Of a stretch of 64,000 bases of DNA, positions 48,274-56,983 are shown in pieces. Where the stretch lies: the NCBI RefSeq assembly GCF_014207745.1, contig NZ_JACHJB010000001.1, positions 3,348,001 to 3,412,000 on the forward strand. Reading direction: 5' to 3'. The position numbers and the translations under genes are program-made. Origin of the DNA: Nonomuraea muscovyensis (lineage in GTDB: Bacteria; Actinomycetota; Actinomycetes; Streptosporangiales; Streptosporangiaceae). Under the pieces are notes generated by a model that did no database searches, had not been told where the DNA came from, and was given only the letters and a program-made list of their open reading frames with translations. Positions within the stretch are counted from its first letter, which is position 1. Each line of letters starts with the position of its first letter.

Positions 48274-49973
48274 TGGGCTGGCTGCCCGCCGCGCTGCTCG
48301 CGGTGCCGCTGCTCGGCGCCCTGGCACTCGTCGCCGCGCCCGGTGCGTCGCGACCTGTCCTGTGCTGGTACGGCACGGCCGTGTCCGGGGTCGTGCTGCT
48401 GCTGGCCGCCGTCCTGGTGGCGGCGTTCGACTACGGGCAGGCGGCGCGCCCGCAGTTCACCGTCGACCAGCCGTGGATCCCCGGCCTGGGACTCCGGTTC
48501 CACCTCGGCGTGGACGGGATCTCCCTGCCCCTGATCGCGTTGACCGCGCTGCTGACGTTCCTGTGCTTCGCCTACCTGGGCTGGGGCGACGGGCGCGGTC
48601 CCGGCCAGTTGCTCGGGGCGCGGGAGGGGGGCGCCCGGCCGAGGGCGCTGGTGTTCACGCTGCTGGTGCTCGAAATCGGCATGATCGGCACCTTCCTCGC
48701 ACTCGACCTGCTGCTGTTCTTCGTGTTCTTCGAGATCGTGCTGATCCCGATGTACTTCCTGATCGCCGTCTGGGGAGGCAAGGGTCGGCGGGGCGCGGCG
48801 ATCAAGTTCATCCTCTACACGCTGCTCGGCTCCGTCGTCATGCTGCTCGGCCTGCTGCTCATCTGGGCGCACACCGGGACACTCGACATCGTCGCCCTCG
48901 GCCGGGCCCACGGCGCCGGCATGTCGCGGGCCGTTCAGATCGTCGCGTTCGCGGCGGTCGGTCTCGGGCTGGCGGTCAAGACCCCCATGTGGCCGTTGCA
49001 CACGTGGCTCCCCGACGCGCACACCGAGGCGCCGACCGTCGGCTCCGTCCTGCTCGCCGGCGTCCTGCTGAAGATGGGCACGTACGGCTTCGCCAGGATC
49101 GCCATCCCCATCCTGCCCGAGGGGGCGGTGGCGGCGGCGCCCTGGCTGGGGGCGCTGGCCGTGGTCGGGATCGTCTACGGCGCCCTGGCGTGCCTGGCCC
49201 AGCGCGACCTGAAGCGCATGATCGCCTACTCGTCGGTCGGGCACATGGGGTTCGTGCTGCTGGGGTTCGCCACGCTGACGACGGTGGGCGTCAACGGGGC
49301 CCTGTTCGCCAACATCGCCCACGGGCTGATCACCGGGCTGCTGTTCTTCGTGGCCGGGGCGGTCAAGGACCGGTACGGCACGGCCGACATGCCGTCGCTC
49401 GGCGGTGGCATGCTCGCCACGGTGCCCCGGCTGGGGTCGATCCTGACGTTCGCCGCCATCGCGTCGCTGGGGCTGCCGGGGCTGGCCGGGTTCTGGGGAG
49501 AGATGCTGGCGTTGCTCGGGGCGTTCCAGCCGGGTGGTGGGTTGCCCCGGGGCCTCTTCCTGACGTTCATGGCGATCGGTGGGCTGGGGGCGGTGCTGAC
49601 GGCGGCGTACTTCCTGGTCATGCTGTCGCGCGTCACGCACGGCCGTCCCGCGCGGGTCCCCCTCGTGCCGGCGGGCACCGGGGCGGCCGGGCCCGGCCCG
49701 GTGGCGCTGGACGAACGCCCGGTTCGGCCGGAACGGGAGGGGGAGCCGGTTCTGCCGGAACAGGAAGGGGAACCGGTTCTGCCGGAACAGGAGGGCGAGC
49801 CGGTCCGGGTCGGAGCGGACGTGGGTGGGGCGGGCGTGCGGGACGTGCGAGGTTTTGAACTCGTCGCGTGGGTGCCGTTGATCGTGCTGATCCTGCTGTT
49901 CGGGCTCTGGCCCACGCTGCTGCTGTCGCTCACCACCCCGGCCGTGCAGCTGCTGCTGGGAGGGCTGAGGTGA
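48270..49973 (+). CDS. nuoM: NADH-quinone oxidoreductase subunit M-like
   Basis: 567 residues from ATG 48270. The antiporter core is complete: FFEIVLIPMYFLIAVWGGKG (charged-axis Glu in helix 5), [40 protein letters not shown] and YSSVGHMGFVLLGFATL. Between the last two helices a low-complexity insert carries three copies of a nine-residue repeat (PVRPEREGE, PVLPEQEGE, PVLPEQEGE) encoded by a 27-base tandem repeat at 49719-49799. It overlaps nuoN by four bases. Confidence 0.93.
   Translation: MMGWLPAALLAVPLLGALALVAAPGASRPVLCWYGTAVSGVVLLLAAVLVAAFDYGQAARPQFTVDQPWIPGLGLRFHLGVDGISLPLIALTALLTFLCFAYLGWGDGRGPGQLLGAREGGARPRALVFTLLVLEIGMIGTFLALDLLLFFVFFEIVLIPMYFLIAVWGGKGRRGAAIKFILYTLLGSVVMLLGLLLIWAHTGTLDIVALGRAHGAGMSRAVQIVAFAAVGLGLAVKTPMWPLHTWLPDAHTEAPTVGSVLLAGVLLKMGTYGFARIAIPILPEGAVAAAPWLGALAVVGIVYGALACLAQRDLKRMIAYSSVGHMGFVLLGFATLTTVGVNGALFANIAHGLITGLLFFVAGAVKDRYGTADMPSLGGGMLATVPRLGSILTFAAIASLGLPGLAGFWGEMLALLGAFQPGGGLPRGLFLTFMAIGGLGAVLTAAYFLVMLSRVTHGRPARVPLVPAGTGAAGPGPVALDERPVRPEREGEPVLPEQEGEPVLPEQEGEPVRVGADVGGAGVRDVRGFELVAWVPLIVLILLFGLWPTLLLSLTTPAVQLLLGGLR
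49719..49808 (+). repeat. 27-base in-frame repeat in nuoM
   Basis: Units start at 49719, 49746 and 49773 with a partial fourth at 49800 (CCGGTT(C/T)(T/G)GCCGGAAC core). They encode a Glu-rich loop near the NuoM C terminus. Confidence 0.9.
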
Positions 49974-51727
49974 TCCAGCAGATCGACTACTTCGCGATCG
50001 CGGCGCCGCTGACGCTCGCGGTCGTGGCCGGGCTCGTGCTGCTGCTCGACGCCTTCCTGCCGGCCCGTCCACGGCTACGGACCGGGCTGGGGCTGGTTAC
50101 GCTCGGCGGGATCCTGGTCTCCCTCGGGTTCGTGGTGGCGCAGGCGGTTCGAGGCGGCCGCCCGCCGGCCACGTTCTGCGTGCCCGAGGCCCTGACCGGG
50201 GCGGCGGGTGCTCCAGGCACGACCGGCACGGGCGGTGGCGCGGGACGCGCGGCGGAGGGCGGCGCACGCCTGGAAGGGGTGTCCGGCCAGGCCGACAGCG
50301 GGCTGTGCTCGTTCGTCGTGGACCGGTTCACGCTGGTCTTCGCCGGGCTGGTGCTGGTGGCGGCGGTCGTGGTCGTGCTGATGTCGATGACCGAGCTGGC
50401 CGGGGGCGGAATCCCGGTCGGGGAGTGGTACTTCCTGCTGCTCTGCACCCTCGTCGGCGCCGTGACGCTGCCGGCCGCCCGCGACCTGGTCATGCTCGTG
50501 GTGGCGCTGGAGCTGGTGTCGCTTCCGGTCTTCGCCCTGACCGCGCTGAAACGCTACGACGGGCGCGCCTCGGAGGCCGCGGTCAAGCTGTTCGTCGTCT
50601 CGGTGGTGTCGACGGCGGTCATGCTGTTCGGGGTGTCCCTGCTGTACGGGGTCGGGGGGACGGTGTTCCTGTCGCGCCTCGGTGACGTGCTCGGCGGCGC
50701 GGCCCTGGCGCCTGGGCTGGCGGACGCGGGTCAGGGGCTGCCCGCGGTGGTCACGGTCGGTGTCGTGCTGGTGTTGGCGGGGTTCGCGTTCAAGATCGCG
50801 GCGGTGCCGTTCCACTCGTGGGCGCCGGACGTCTACCAGGGTGCTCCCCTCCCGGTGGCCGCGCTGCTGTCGGTGATCTCGAAGGCGGCGGGGTTCGCGG
50901 GGCTGATCCTGCTGCTGGTCACCGCGCTGGCGGGTCAGGTCTCCACCTGGGGGCCGGTGATCGCGGTCGTCGCGGCGCTCACCATGACGGTGGGCAACCT
51001 GCTGGCGATGCGTCAACGCTCCGCCGTGCGGCTGCTCGCGTGGTCCTCGGTCGCCCAGTCCGGCTACATTCTCGCCCCGATCGCCGTGACGTCGCAGGCT
51101 TCGCCGGGCGGGGCGGCATGGGGACCGACCGCCGCGCCGTCCCAGGAGGCGGTGGGTGCGGCGGCGCAGGGCCCGGTGGCGGTGGCGTCCGAGGCTCTGG
51201 CGGCTGGGGAGGCCCTGGGGCATGGCGGGGCGGGAACCGATGCGCTGGCGTCGGGGGCGGTGGGGGCCTCGGTGGCCTACCTCGTCATCTACGCCGCGAT
51301 GAACCTGGGGGCGTTCGCCGTGGTCATGCTCGTGTCGAGGACGGCCGTGCGCAACGAGCTCGACGACTATCGGGGGCTCGCGCTGCGGAGTCCGGCGGCG
51401 GGGCTGGCGTTGGCGTTCTGCCTGATCTGCCTGGCGGGGCTGCCGCCGGGTCTGGCCGGGTTGTTCGCCAAGGTGGTGGTCTTCCGAGAGATCGTGAGCG
51501 GCGGAGCGGGCTGGCTGGCCGTGGTCATGGCGGTCAACACGGTGATCGGCCTCTACTACTACGTGGTGTGGACGGCCCGGCTCTTCGCTCCGGGGCCCGC
51601 CGTGGTGGTGCGCCGACCGTCCGCCGCGACCTGGGTGGCTGTGGGGCTGGCGGTGATGGTGGCGGTGGCGTTCTCGCTCGCGCCTCAGCTGGTGTTCGAC
51701 CTGACGGCCCTGTCGGCTTCCCGCTGA
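49970..51727 (+). CDS. nuoN: NADH-quinone oxidoreductase subunit N-like
   Basis: 585 residues from GTG 49970. The antiporter core shows VALELVSLPVFALTALKRYD (charged-axis Glu), KIAAVPFHSWAPDVYQGAPL, PVAALLSVISKAAGFAGLIL and LLAWSSVAQSGYILAPIAVT. Two Gly/Ala-rich low-complexity inserts are present: after helix 2 (GAPGTTGTGGGAGRAAEGGA) and between helices 11 and 12 (GEALGHGGAGTDALASG). It is the last gene of the nuo set. The stop is followed by 608 bases without a gene. Confidence 0.92.
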   Translation: MIQQIDYFAIAAPLTLAVVAGLVLLLDAFLPARPRLRTGLGLVTLGGILVSLGFVVAQAVRGGRPPATFCVPEALTGAAGAPGTTGTGGGAGRAAEGGARLEGVSGQADSGLCSFVVDRFTLVFAGLVLVAAVVVVLMSMTELAGGGIPVGEWYFLLLCTLVGAVTLPAARDLVMLVVALELVSLPVFALTALKRYDGRASEAAVKLFVVSVVSTAVMLFGVSLLYGVGGTVFLSRLGDVLGGAALAPGLADAGQGLPAVVTVGVVLVLAGFAFKIAAVPFHSWAPDVYQGAPLPVAALLSVISKAAGFAGLILLLVTALAGQVSTWGPVIAVVAALTMTVGNLLAMRQRSAVRLLAWSSVAQSGYILAPIAVTSQASPGGAAWGPTAAPSQEAVGAAAQGPVAVASEALAAGEALGHGGAGTDALASGAVGASVAYLVIYAAMNLGAFAVVMLVSRTAVRNELDDYRGLALRSPAAGLALAFCLICLAGLPPGLAGLFAKVVVFREIVSGGAGWLAVVMAVNTVIGLYYYVVWTARLFAPGPAVVVRRPSAATWVAVGLAVMVAVAFSLAPQLVFDLTALSASR

Positions 51728-52335
51728 CCGTTTCCCGGCGCCGGCGTTCTCGTGAGGCATGGTCGTGGGCAGCGTGTTCAGGAACGCGAGTCCGGTCGCA
51801 GTGCCGCTCAGCACGGCAGCATCCGAAGTTTCGGCCGAACGTGGGCACCGGCGCTGCTCCGTGCCGAGCGGCTCGGGCGCGTTCCGGGCTGCCTTGAGGG
51901 TCAGAACCCCGCACGGTCGACGGCCAGGACCCAGGACTCCGCCCAGGTATGAAGACCCCGGGCCGGGGGTCAGCGATCCAGAACTCCGCCCCAAGCTGAG
52001 GACCCCGGGTAGACGGTTGGGGTGGTGTGGTCGGTGGTGGGGGTCTGGTCTTGACGGTTGGGGTGGTGTGGTCGGTGGTGGGGGTCTGGTCTTGACGGTC
52101 GGGGTGGTGTGGTCGGAGGTCAGGGCCTGCTCTTGACGGCAAGGATGCCGTGGTCGGCGGTGAGGGCCTCCGCTTTGACGGCCAGAGTCCCTCGGCCGGT
52201 GGTGGGGGCATGCGCCGGTGGTCCGCAAGGGCGAATGCTGAGGTAGTGCTGAGGGCGCGTTGAGGATTGCTGAACATTCGATGCGAAATGTCGTTTTATG
52301 TGGTCTTCTGCAGTGCCGGGCGTGCGGGGGTAGGC
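51728..52335. other. 608-base intergenic region with G-rich minisatellite
   Basis: Between nuoN and the epimerase gene. 51728-52010 holds no recognisable gene; a small dyad CCGAA-GT-TTCGG lies at 51823-51834 followed by TTCGGCCGAA (51830-51839). 52012-52216 is the G-rich tandem repeat listed separately. 52217-52335 is relatively A/T-richer before the epimerase start and may hold its promoter, but no convincing -35/-10 pair was found. Confidence 0.6.
52012..52216. repeat. 41-base G-rich tandem repeat (five copies)
   Basis: Units begin with GACGG at 52012, 52053, 52094, 52135 and 52177. The first two are nearly identical, later ones diverge. The plus strand is dense in GG/GGGG runs (GGTTGGGGTGGTGTGGTCGG), a composition able to form G-quadruplexes. 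It separates nuoN from the polysaccharide operon. Confidence 0.9.
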
Positions 52336-53679
52336 ATGCGTCGCGTCATGGTGGTCTACGGCACCCGGCCGGAGGCGATCAAGGTCGCGCCTCTGGTGAC
52401 CGGGCTCATGGACGCGGCGCGATTCGAGCCGGTCGTGGTCGTCACCGGGCAGCATCGGGAACTGCTCGACCAGGTTCATGAGACATTCGGCGTCAAGCCC
52501 GACGTCGACCTGGAACTCATGCGGCCGGGGCAGACGCTCGCCGAGCTGACGAGCCGAGCGGTCTCCGGGCTGGACGCGCTGATGACCGAGCGCCGTCCCG
52601 ACGCGGTGGTCGTGCAGGGGGACACGACAACCACCCTGGCCGGCGCGCTGGCGGGTTTCTATCACCGGGTACCGATCGTGCACCTGGAAGCCGGGTTGCG
52701 CAGCGGTGACCTGTACTCGCCGTTCCCCGAGGAGGCGAACCGCAGCCTCACCAGCCGGATCGCCACCCTGCACCTGGCGCCGACCGCCGGCAGCGCGTGC
52801 AACCTGCTGCGCGAGGGCGTGCCCGCCGAGTCGATCGTCGTCACCGGCAACACGGTGATCGACGCCCTGCTGCGGAGCAACCAGGTTTGGCACGGCTACC
52901 GGAACCCGCAGCTGGCCCCGCTGGAGCGGGACAGCCGGCGCGTGGTGGTCGTCACCGCGCACCGCAGGGAGTCCTGGGGACGCCGGATGGAGGGCATCGG
53001 GCGAGCGCTGTCCCGGTTGGCGACTGGGGAGCGGGACGTGCACATCGTGTTCCCGATGCACCCCAACCCGGTCCTGCGGCGAACGCTGCTCCCGCTGCTC
53101 GGCCCTCATCCGAACATCACGGTCACCGAGCCGCTGCACTACGGCGACTTCGCCCGGCTGCTGCGCCGCTCGTACCTCGTCCTGACCGACAGCGGCGGGA
53201 TCCAGGAGGAGGCGCCGAGCCTGGGCAAGCCGGTGCTCGTGATGCGCGACACCACGGAACGGCCCGAGGCGGTGAGCGCCGGAGCGGCGCGGTTGGTGGG
53301 GACCGAGGAGGGCGGCATCGTGGCAGCGGTGAGTGGCCTGCTGCGGTCGCCTGAGGTGTACCGCCGGATGGCACGGGCTCGTAACCCTTACGGCGACGGG
53401 CGGGCCACCGAGCGAGTGCTGGCGGCGCTTGCCCACCTGTTCGGTTTCGGGCCCCGCCCGGCACCCTTCCGCCTGCTTCCCGGTGAGGACGAGGTGTCGC
53501 CTGGTGAGGACGAGGTGTCGCCCGGGAAGGACGTCCTGCTGCCCGAGCAGGGTCGCCTGCTCCGCCGGCCGGACTGGCGGGTCGCGGACGGGCGGGTCGC
53601 GGTCGCGCGTGTTGAGGTCCTCGGTGGGGAGGCCGGTGGGGAGGCCGGTGGGCGGTCACCGGGAGGCACGAGGCCGTGA
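52336..53679 (+). CDS. wecB: UDP-N-acetylglucosamine 2-epimerase (non-hydrolysing)
   Basis: 447 residues from ATG 52336; GTG 52348 four codons later is an alternative. The family blocks are complete: GTRPEAIKVAPLV, VVTGQHRELLDQ, QGDTTTTLAGALAG, VHLEAGLRSGDLYSPFPEE, and the C-terminal TDSGGIQEEAPSLGKPVLVM with RDTTERPEAV. The enzyme converts UDP-GlcNAc to UDP-ManNAc, a sugar for surface polymers. The last ~65 residues after FGFGPRPAPF are low complexity and include a 21-base repeat (PGEDEVS, 53479-53520). The stop overlaps the DUF2334 gene by four bases; it heads a five-gene operon for a surface glycan. Confidence 0.95.
   Translation: MRRVMVVYGTRPEAIKVAPLVTGLMDAARFEPVVVVTGQHRELLDQVHETFGVKPDVDLELMRPGQTLAELTSRAVSGLDALMTERRPDAVVVQGDTTTTLAGALAGFYHRVPIVHLEAGLRSGDLYSPFPEEANRSLTSRIATLHLAPTAGSACNLLREGVPAESIVVTGNTVIDALLRSNQVWHGYRNPQLAPLERDSRRVVVVTAHRRESWGRRMEGIGRALSRLATGERDVHIVFPMHPNPVLRRTLLPLLGPHPNITVTEPLHYGDFARLLRRSYLVLTDSGGIQEEAPSLGKPVLVMRDTTERPEAVSAGAARLVGTEEGGIVAAVSGLLRSPEVYRRMARARNPYGDGRATERVLAALAHLFGFGPRPAPFRLLPGEDEVSPGEDEVSPGKDVLLPEQGRLLRRPDWRVADGRVAVARVEVLGGEAGGEAGGRSPGGTRP
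53479..53529 (+). repeat. 21-base in-frame repeat in the epimerase tail
   Basis: Two units of 21 bases at 53479 and 53500 plus a partial third at 53521 encode PGEDEVS-PGEDEVS-PGKD in the C-terminal extension of the epimerase. Confidence 0.85.
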
Positions 53680-55544
53680 GCGGCGACAGGCGGGTGAGCG
53701 GGCTCAGGCAGCACGCCGGCCTGAGATGGCTGGTCGCCCTGCTGCTGAGCGCTCTCGTCGTGTCGGGGGCGAGTCTGGGGATCTTCTCCCGCAAGGAGCC
53801 TGCGACGCTGCCCGCGCCGCGCTCGTGGCCGGAGTGCGGTACGAGCGGCCCCAGGACGCCCACCGGGCACACGACGGGCCTGCAGACGGCGTACGCCGAC
53901 GCGGGCGCCGACACCGGCGATCGCGCGGACACGGGCGATGGCGCGGACACGGGCGATCGTGCGGACACGGGCGATCGTGCGGACACGGACGCGGGCGATG
54001 ACGCGGGCGACGGCACAGCCGGTGCGGCCGGCGCGGCTCGCACCACGACGCTGGTCGTCGTCGACGACGCGGACGGTCCGGCCGCGTTCCAGGTCCACGC
54101 GAGCCGCGCCGCCAACCTGGTGTCGCACTTCGGGCCGGTACGGGTGGTGCGGACCAGCGCCTACCAGGCCGGCATGCTGGGCCGCCACCGAGCCCTGGTG
54201 TACCTGGGCACGTCGGCCGCGCAGCGGCTCCCCGAAGGGCTGCGCCGCGACGTGCTCGCCGCCCCACGCCCCGTCCTGTGGATGGGCGGCAACATCGGCA
54301 CCCTGACCACCGCGGACGACTTCGCGAACCGGTACGGCTGGCGATGGGACGGCGACGGCCTGGCCCCTCGCCAGGTCCTGGGGCAGCAACCCGCGGACCA
54401 GGCCCGGGCGGCAGGGGGACAGGGACTGCACGGCGTCACCGGGGTCCGCTACAAAGGGGCGCTGCTGAGCCGCACCTCCACCCAGGGCCCCGTCGCCACG
54501 TTCACCACCCTCGACCCACGGCGAGCCCGGGTCCTGGCCACGGCGGTCACGGACGACGGCCGCAGCCGCCCGTGGGCCGTCAGGTCCGCGAACCTCACCT
54601 ACCTCACCGAGGTCGCGCTGAACTCCGACACCGACGACGACCGCTTCCTGGCCACGGCCGATCTGCTGTTCGACCTGCTCGCCCCGGGCACGCCGACCCG
54701 TCACCGGGCGCTGGTCCGGCTGGAGGACATCGGACCGCAGGCCGACCCCGACGCCGTCCGCGCGGCGGGTGACGCGCTGTCCAGCCTGGGCGTCCCGTTC
54801 AGCTTCGGGGTCATCCCCGTCTACCGCGGCCCGCTGCCGGACGGGCCCGAGCGCGCGACGGTGCGCCTGCGGGACCGGCCGGAGCTGGTCAGGGCGCTGG
54901 TTCACCTGCTGGACCGCGGCGGCACGATGATCCTGCACGGCTACACCCACCAGTCGGACGGTCCGCCCAACCCCACGAACGGGGAGACCGGGCACGACTT
55001 CGAGTTCTTCCGCACCCACTTCGACGCGCAGCGGCGGCTCGTCTACGACGGGCCCATCCACGGTGACTCGGCCGCCTGGATGCAACGCCGCCTCGACGAG
55101 GCGACAGCCGAGATCCGGGCGGCCCACCTGCCCGTGCCTCGCGTCTTCGAGACGCCCCACTACGCCGCCTCGCCCACCGACTACCGCGTCATCGCGCGCG
55201 AGTTCGACGCCCGCTACGACCGCGGGTCCTACTTCACCCCCGGCTGGCAGGGCCGCTCGCCCGTCTCGCCGTACATGGACGAGCAGTTCGCCCCGTACGT
55301 GATCCGCGACGTCTACGGCAGCGTCGTGATCCCGGAGACCCTCGGCATGGTGGAACTGCGACCGTCCCTGCCCGACGAGGGCACCGCCGAGGCGATCCTG
55401 GCGCACGCCCGCTCCCAGTTCGTGGTGCGCGACAACGTCGCGAGCTTCTTCTACCACCCGTTCCTCGGCACCGAGCAACTGGAGGACATCGTGAACCGGA
55501 TGCGGTCGATGGGCTACCGCTTCGTGGCCCCCTGCGAGCTGTGA
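53676..55544 (+). CDS. exported DUF2334 protein, deacetylase-like fold
   Basis: 622 residues from GTG 53676, overlapping the epimerase stop. A membrane-spanning signal or anchor (WLVALLLSALVVSGASLGIF, residues 18-37) is followed by an Asp/Thr-rich repeat stretch (ADTGDR units, about 78-112, encoded by an 18-base tandem repeat). The body fits the DUF2334 family, a NodB/CE4-like beta/alpha barrel: LVRLEDIGPQ near 346 (metal/base Asp region), MILHGYTHQ near 419 (His motif) and RVFETPHYAAS near 490. DUF2334 members sit in polysaccharide loci and are proposed deacetylases; activity is not proven here. It would act outside the membrane on the polymer made by the GT2 encoded downstream. Confidence 0.85.
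   Translation: MSGDRRVSGLRQHAGLRWLVALLLSALVVSGASLGIFSRKEPATLPAPRSWPECGTSGPRTPTGHTTGLQTAYADAGADTGDRADTGDGADTGDRADTGDRADTDAGDDAGDGTAGAAGAARTTTLVVVDDADGPAAFQVHASRAANLVSHFGPVRVVRTSAYQAGMLGRHRALVYLGTSAAQRLPEGLRRDVLAAPRPVLWMGGNIGTLTTADDFANRYGWRWDGDGLAPRQVLGQQPADQARAAGGQGLHGVTGVRYKGALLSRTSTQGPVATFTTLDPRRARVLATAVTDDGRSRPWAVRSANLTYLTEVALNSDTDDDRFLATADLLFDLLAPGTPTRHRALVRLEDIGPQADPDAVRAAGDALSSLGVPFSFGVIPVYRGPLPDGPERATVRLRDRPELVRALVHLLDRGGTMILHGYTHQSDGPPNPTNGETGHDFEFFRTHFDAQRRLVYDGPIHGDSAAWMQRRLDEATAEIRAAHLPVPRVFETPHYAASPTDYRVIAREFDARYDRGSYFTPGWQGRSPVSPYMDEQFAPYVIRDVYGSVVIPETLGMVELRPSLPDEGTAEAILAHARSQFVVRDNVASFFYHPFLGTEQLEDIVNRMRSMGYRFVAPCEL
53907..53996 (+). repeat. 18-base in-frame repeat in the DUF2334 gene
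   Basis: Five units near GCGGACACGGGCGATCGT start at 53907, 53925, 53943, 53961 and 53979 (last partial), encoding ADTGDR copies just outside the membrane anchor. Confidence 0.88.
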
Positions 55545-55580
55545 GAGGGCCGTGACACGCCGAAGGGAGAGGCAGGCATC

Positions 55581-55742
55581 ATGACTCCGGCCACCACCTC
55601 ATTCGTCACGCAGGCCGTGGACGCCGGCGGCCTGGCATTCGGCGTGGCCCGGCTCGCGCTGGCCGTCGCGGGCCTGCTGTGGGTGCTGTACGTCGTCACC
55701 GTCGTCGCGCTGGTGCTCGCCGTCCACTGGAGGAGCCGATGA
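55581..55742 (+). CDS. 53-residue single-span membrane peptide
   Basis: ATG 55581 opens a 53-codon frame with a good ribosome site (AAGGGAGAGG, about 55563-55572) and a stop overlapping the GT2 ATG by four bases (ATGA). Residues about 17-48 are one long hydrophobic stretch (LALAVAGLLWVLYVVTVVAL), ending in HWRSR, so the C terminus is probably inside. Small membrane partners of processive glycosyltransferases are known (IcaD, PgaD), and the coupling to the GT2 start supports such a role here. It has no Cys and no other recognisable motif. Too short for most annotation pipelines. Confidence 0.7.
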   Translation: MTPATTSFVTQAVDAGGLAFGVARLALAVAGLLWVLYVVTVVALVLAVHWRSR

Positions 55743-56983
55743 CCACCGTCCTGATCGGGTGTGCGGTGTCGGCCGTGCTGCTGGTCTTCACCTACACGCT
55801 GGGGATGTACCTGGAGTCGGCGGGCGCCGCGGACCACCCCGGTGGCAGCGGCGACGGCTTCACCGTCGTCCACGTGGTGCCCTGCCTGAACGAGGCGCGG
55901 GTCATCGCCGCCACGCTGCGTCACCTGCCCGAGGGGCTGGTCGTGGTCGTCGACGACGGCTCCGACGACGGCACGGCCGAGGTGGTCCGGCGGCTCGCCG
56001 ACCCGCGCGTCCGCCTGCTCAGGCGCGAGCCGCCGGACGCCCGGCAGGGCAAGGGGCAGGCGCTCAACCACGCCCTGCGCCACCTGCTGGCCGACCTGCC
56101 CGGCGCGCGCCGCACCGCCGACCGCGTCCTGGTCTGCCTCATGGACGCCGACGGGCGGCTCGACCCGGGCAGCCTGGAGGCGGTGCTGCCGTACTTCGCG
56201 GATCCCCGGGTCGGCGGCGTCCAGATGGGGGTGCGCATCGGCAACCGGAAGCAGAGCCTCCTCACGCGGATGCAGGACATGGAGTTCGTCGTCTACACGC
56301 GGATGTTCCAGCGCACCCGCAGCCGTATCGGGTCGGCGGGGCTCGGCGGGAACGGCCAGGTCATGCGGCTCAAGGCGCTGCTGGACCTCGGTGACCACCC
56401 GTGGTCGCGGAGCCTGACCGAGGACCTCGACCTGGGTGTGCGGATGGTGCTGGCCGGCTGGCGCACCGCCTGCGTGCCCGACGCGACCGTGCGCCAGCAG
56501 GGGCTCGTCGGCCTGCGCGCCCTGGTGCGGCAGCGCTCACGCTGGTTCCAGGGGCACCTGCAGGCGCTGCGGCTCGTGCCGTCGGTGACCGGCCGGGCGT
56601 CCGGCCGGGTCGCGGTCGACCTGCTGAACGTCCTCCTCAGCCCGTTGCTGATCTTCGTGGGCTCGTTCATGACGCTTTCCCTGGCCGCGTCGCTGGTGGG
56701 GGTGACCTTCTCGGCCACGGCCCGCGCGCAGCTCTTCCAGCCGGTGCCGATCGTGTCGTGGTACGTGCTGACGTTCGGCGCGGCCTTCCTGCTCGGGCCG
56801 CTCTACGCGCGCGTCAGCGGTGACATGGGCCGGCTGCGCGGGCTCGGCTACGGACACCTGTTCATCGTCTTCAACCTGGTGTGGCTCGTCGCGGCCTGGC
56901 GGGGGCTGTGGCGCGCGATGCGCGGCCGGCGGGCCTGGCTGAAGACCGAACGGCTCGCCGACCCGTCGCCGGGACCGGCATGA
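55739..56983 (+). CDS. processive-type family 2 glycosyltransferase
   Basis: 414 residues from ATG 55739. A leading membrane helix (residues 4-24) precedes the GT-A domain: VVDDGSDDGTAEVV (first Asp block, residues 71-84), CLMDADGRLD (D-x-D, 134-141), TED (227-229) and QRSRW (265-269), the Q-x-x-R-W motif of polymerising enzymes such as cellulose, hyaluronan and poly-GlcNAc synthases. Three or four further helices follow to the C terminus (LLSPLLIFVGSFMTLSLAAS and on). It probably builds and exports a homopolymer through the membrane. The upstream epimerase makes UDP-ManNAc and could supply a different sugar; the actual donor is not readable. The stop overlaps the next gene. Confidence 0.93.
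   Translation: MTTVLIGCAVSAVLLVFTYTLGMYLESAGAADHPGGSGDGFTVVHVVPCLNEARVIAATLRHLPEGLVVVVDDGSDDGTAEVVRRLADPRVRLLRREPPDARQGKGQALNHALRHLLADLPGARRTADRVLVCLMDADGRLDPGSLEAVLPYFADPRVGGVQMGVRIGNRKQSLLTRMQDMEFVVYTRMFQRTRSRIGSAGLGGNGQVMRLKALLDLGDHPWSRSLTEDLDLGVRMVLAGWRTACVPDATVRQQGLVGLRALVRQRSRWFQGHLQALRLVPSVTGRASGRVAVDLLNVLLSPLLIFVGSFMTLSLAASLVGVTFSATARAQLFQPVPIVSWYVLTFGAAFLLGPLYARVSGDMGRLRGLGYGHLFIVFNLVWLVAAWRGLWRAMRGRRAWLKTERLADPSPGPA

Noticed and set aside
46075..48327. 750-codon antisense frame over nuoK-nuoL, rich in Arg/Gly/Pro/His
   Set aside because: Third-position GC bias makes long empty antisense frames in this DNA; composition is not protein-like and it mirrors the conserved nuoL gene.
51534..52277. 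Minus-strand frame with a Pro/Thr repeat (TPTTDHTTP)
   Set aside because: Antisense translation of the G-rich minisatellite; no start, ribosome site or family match.
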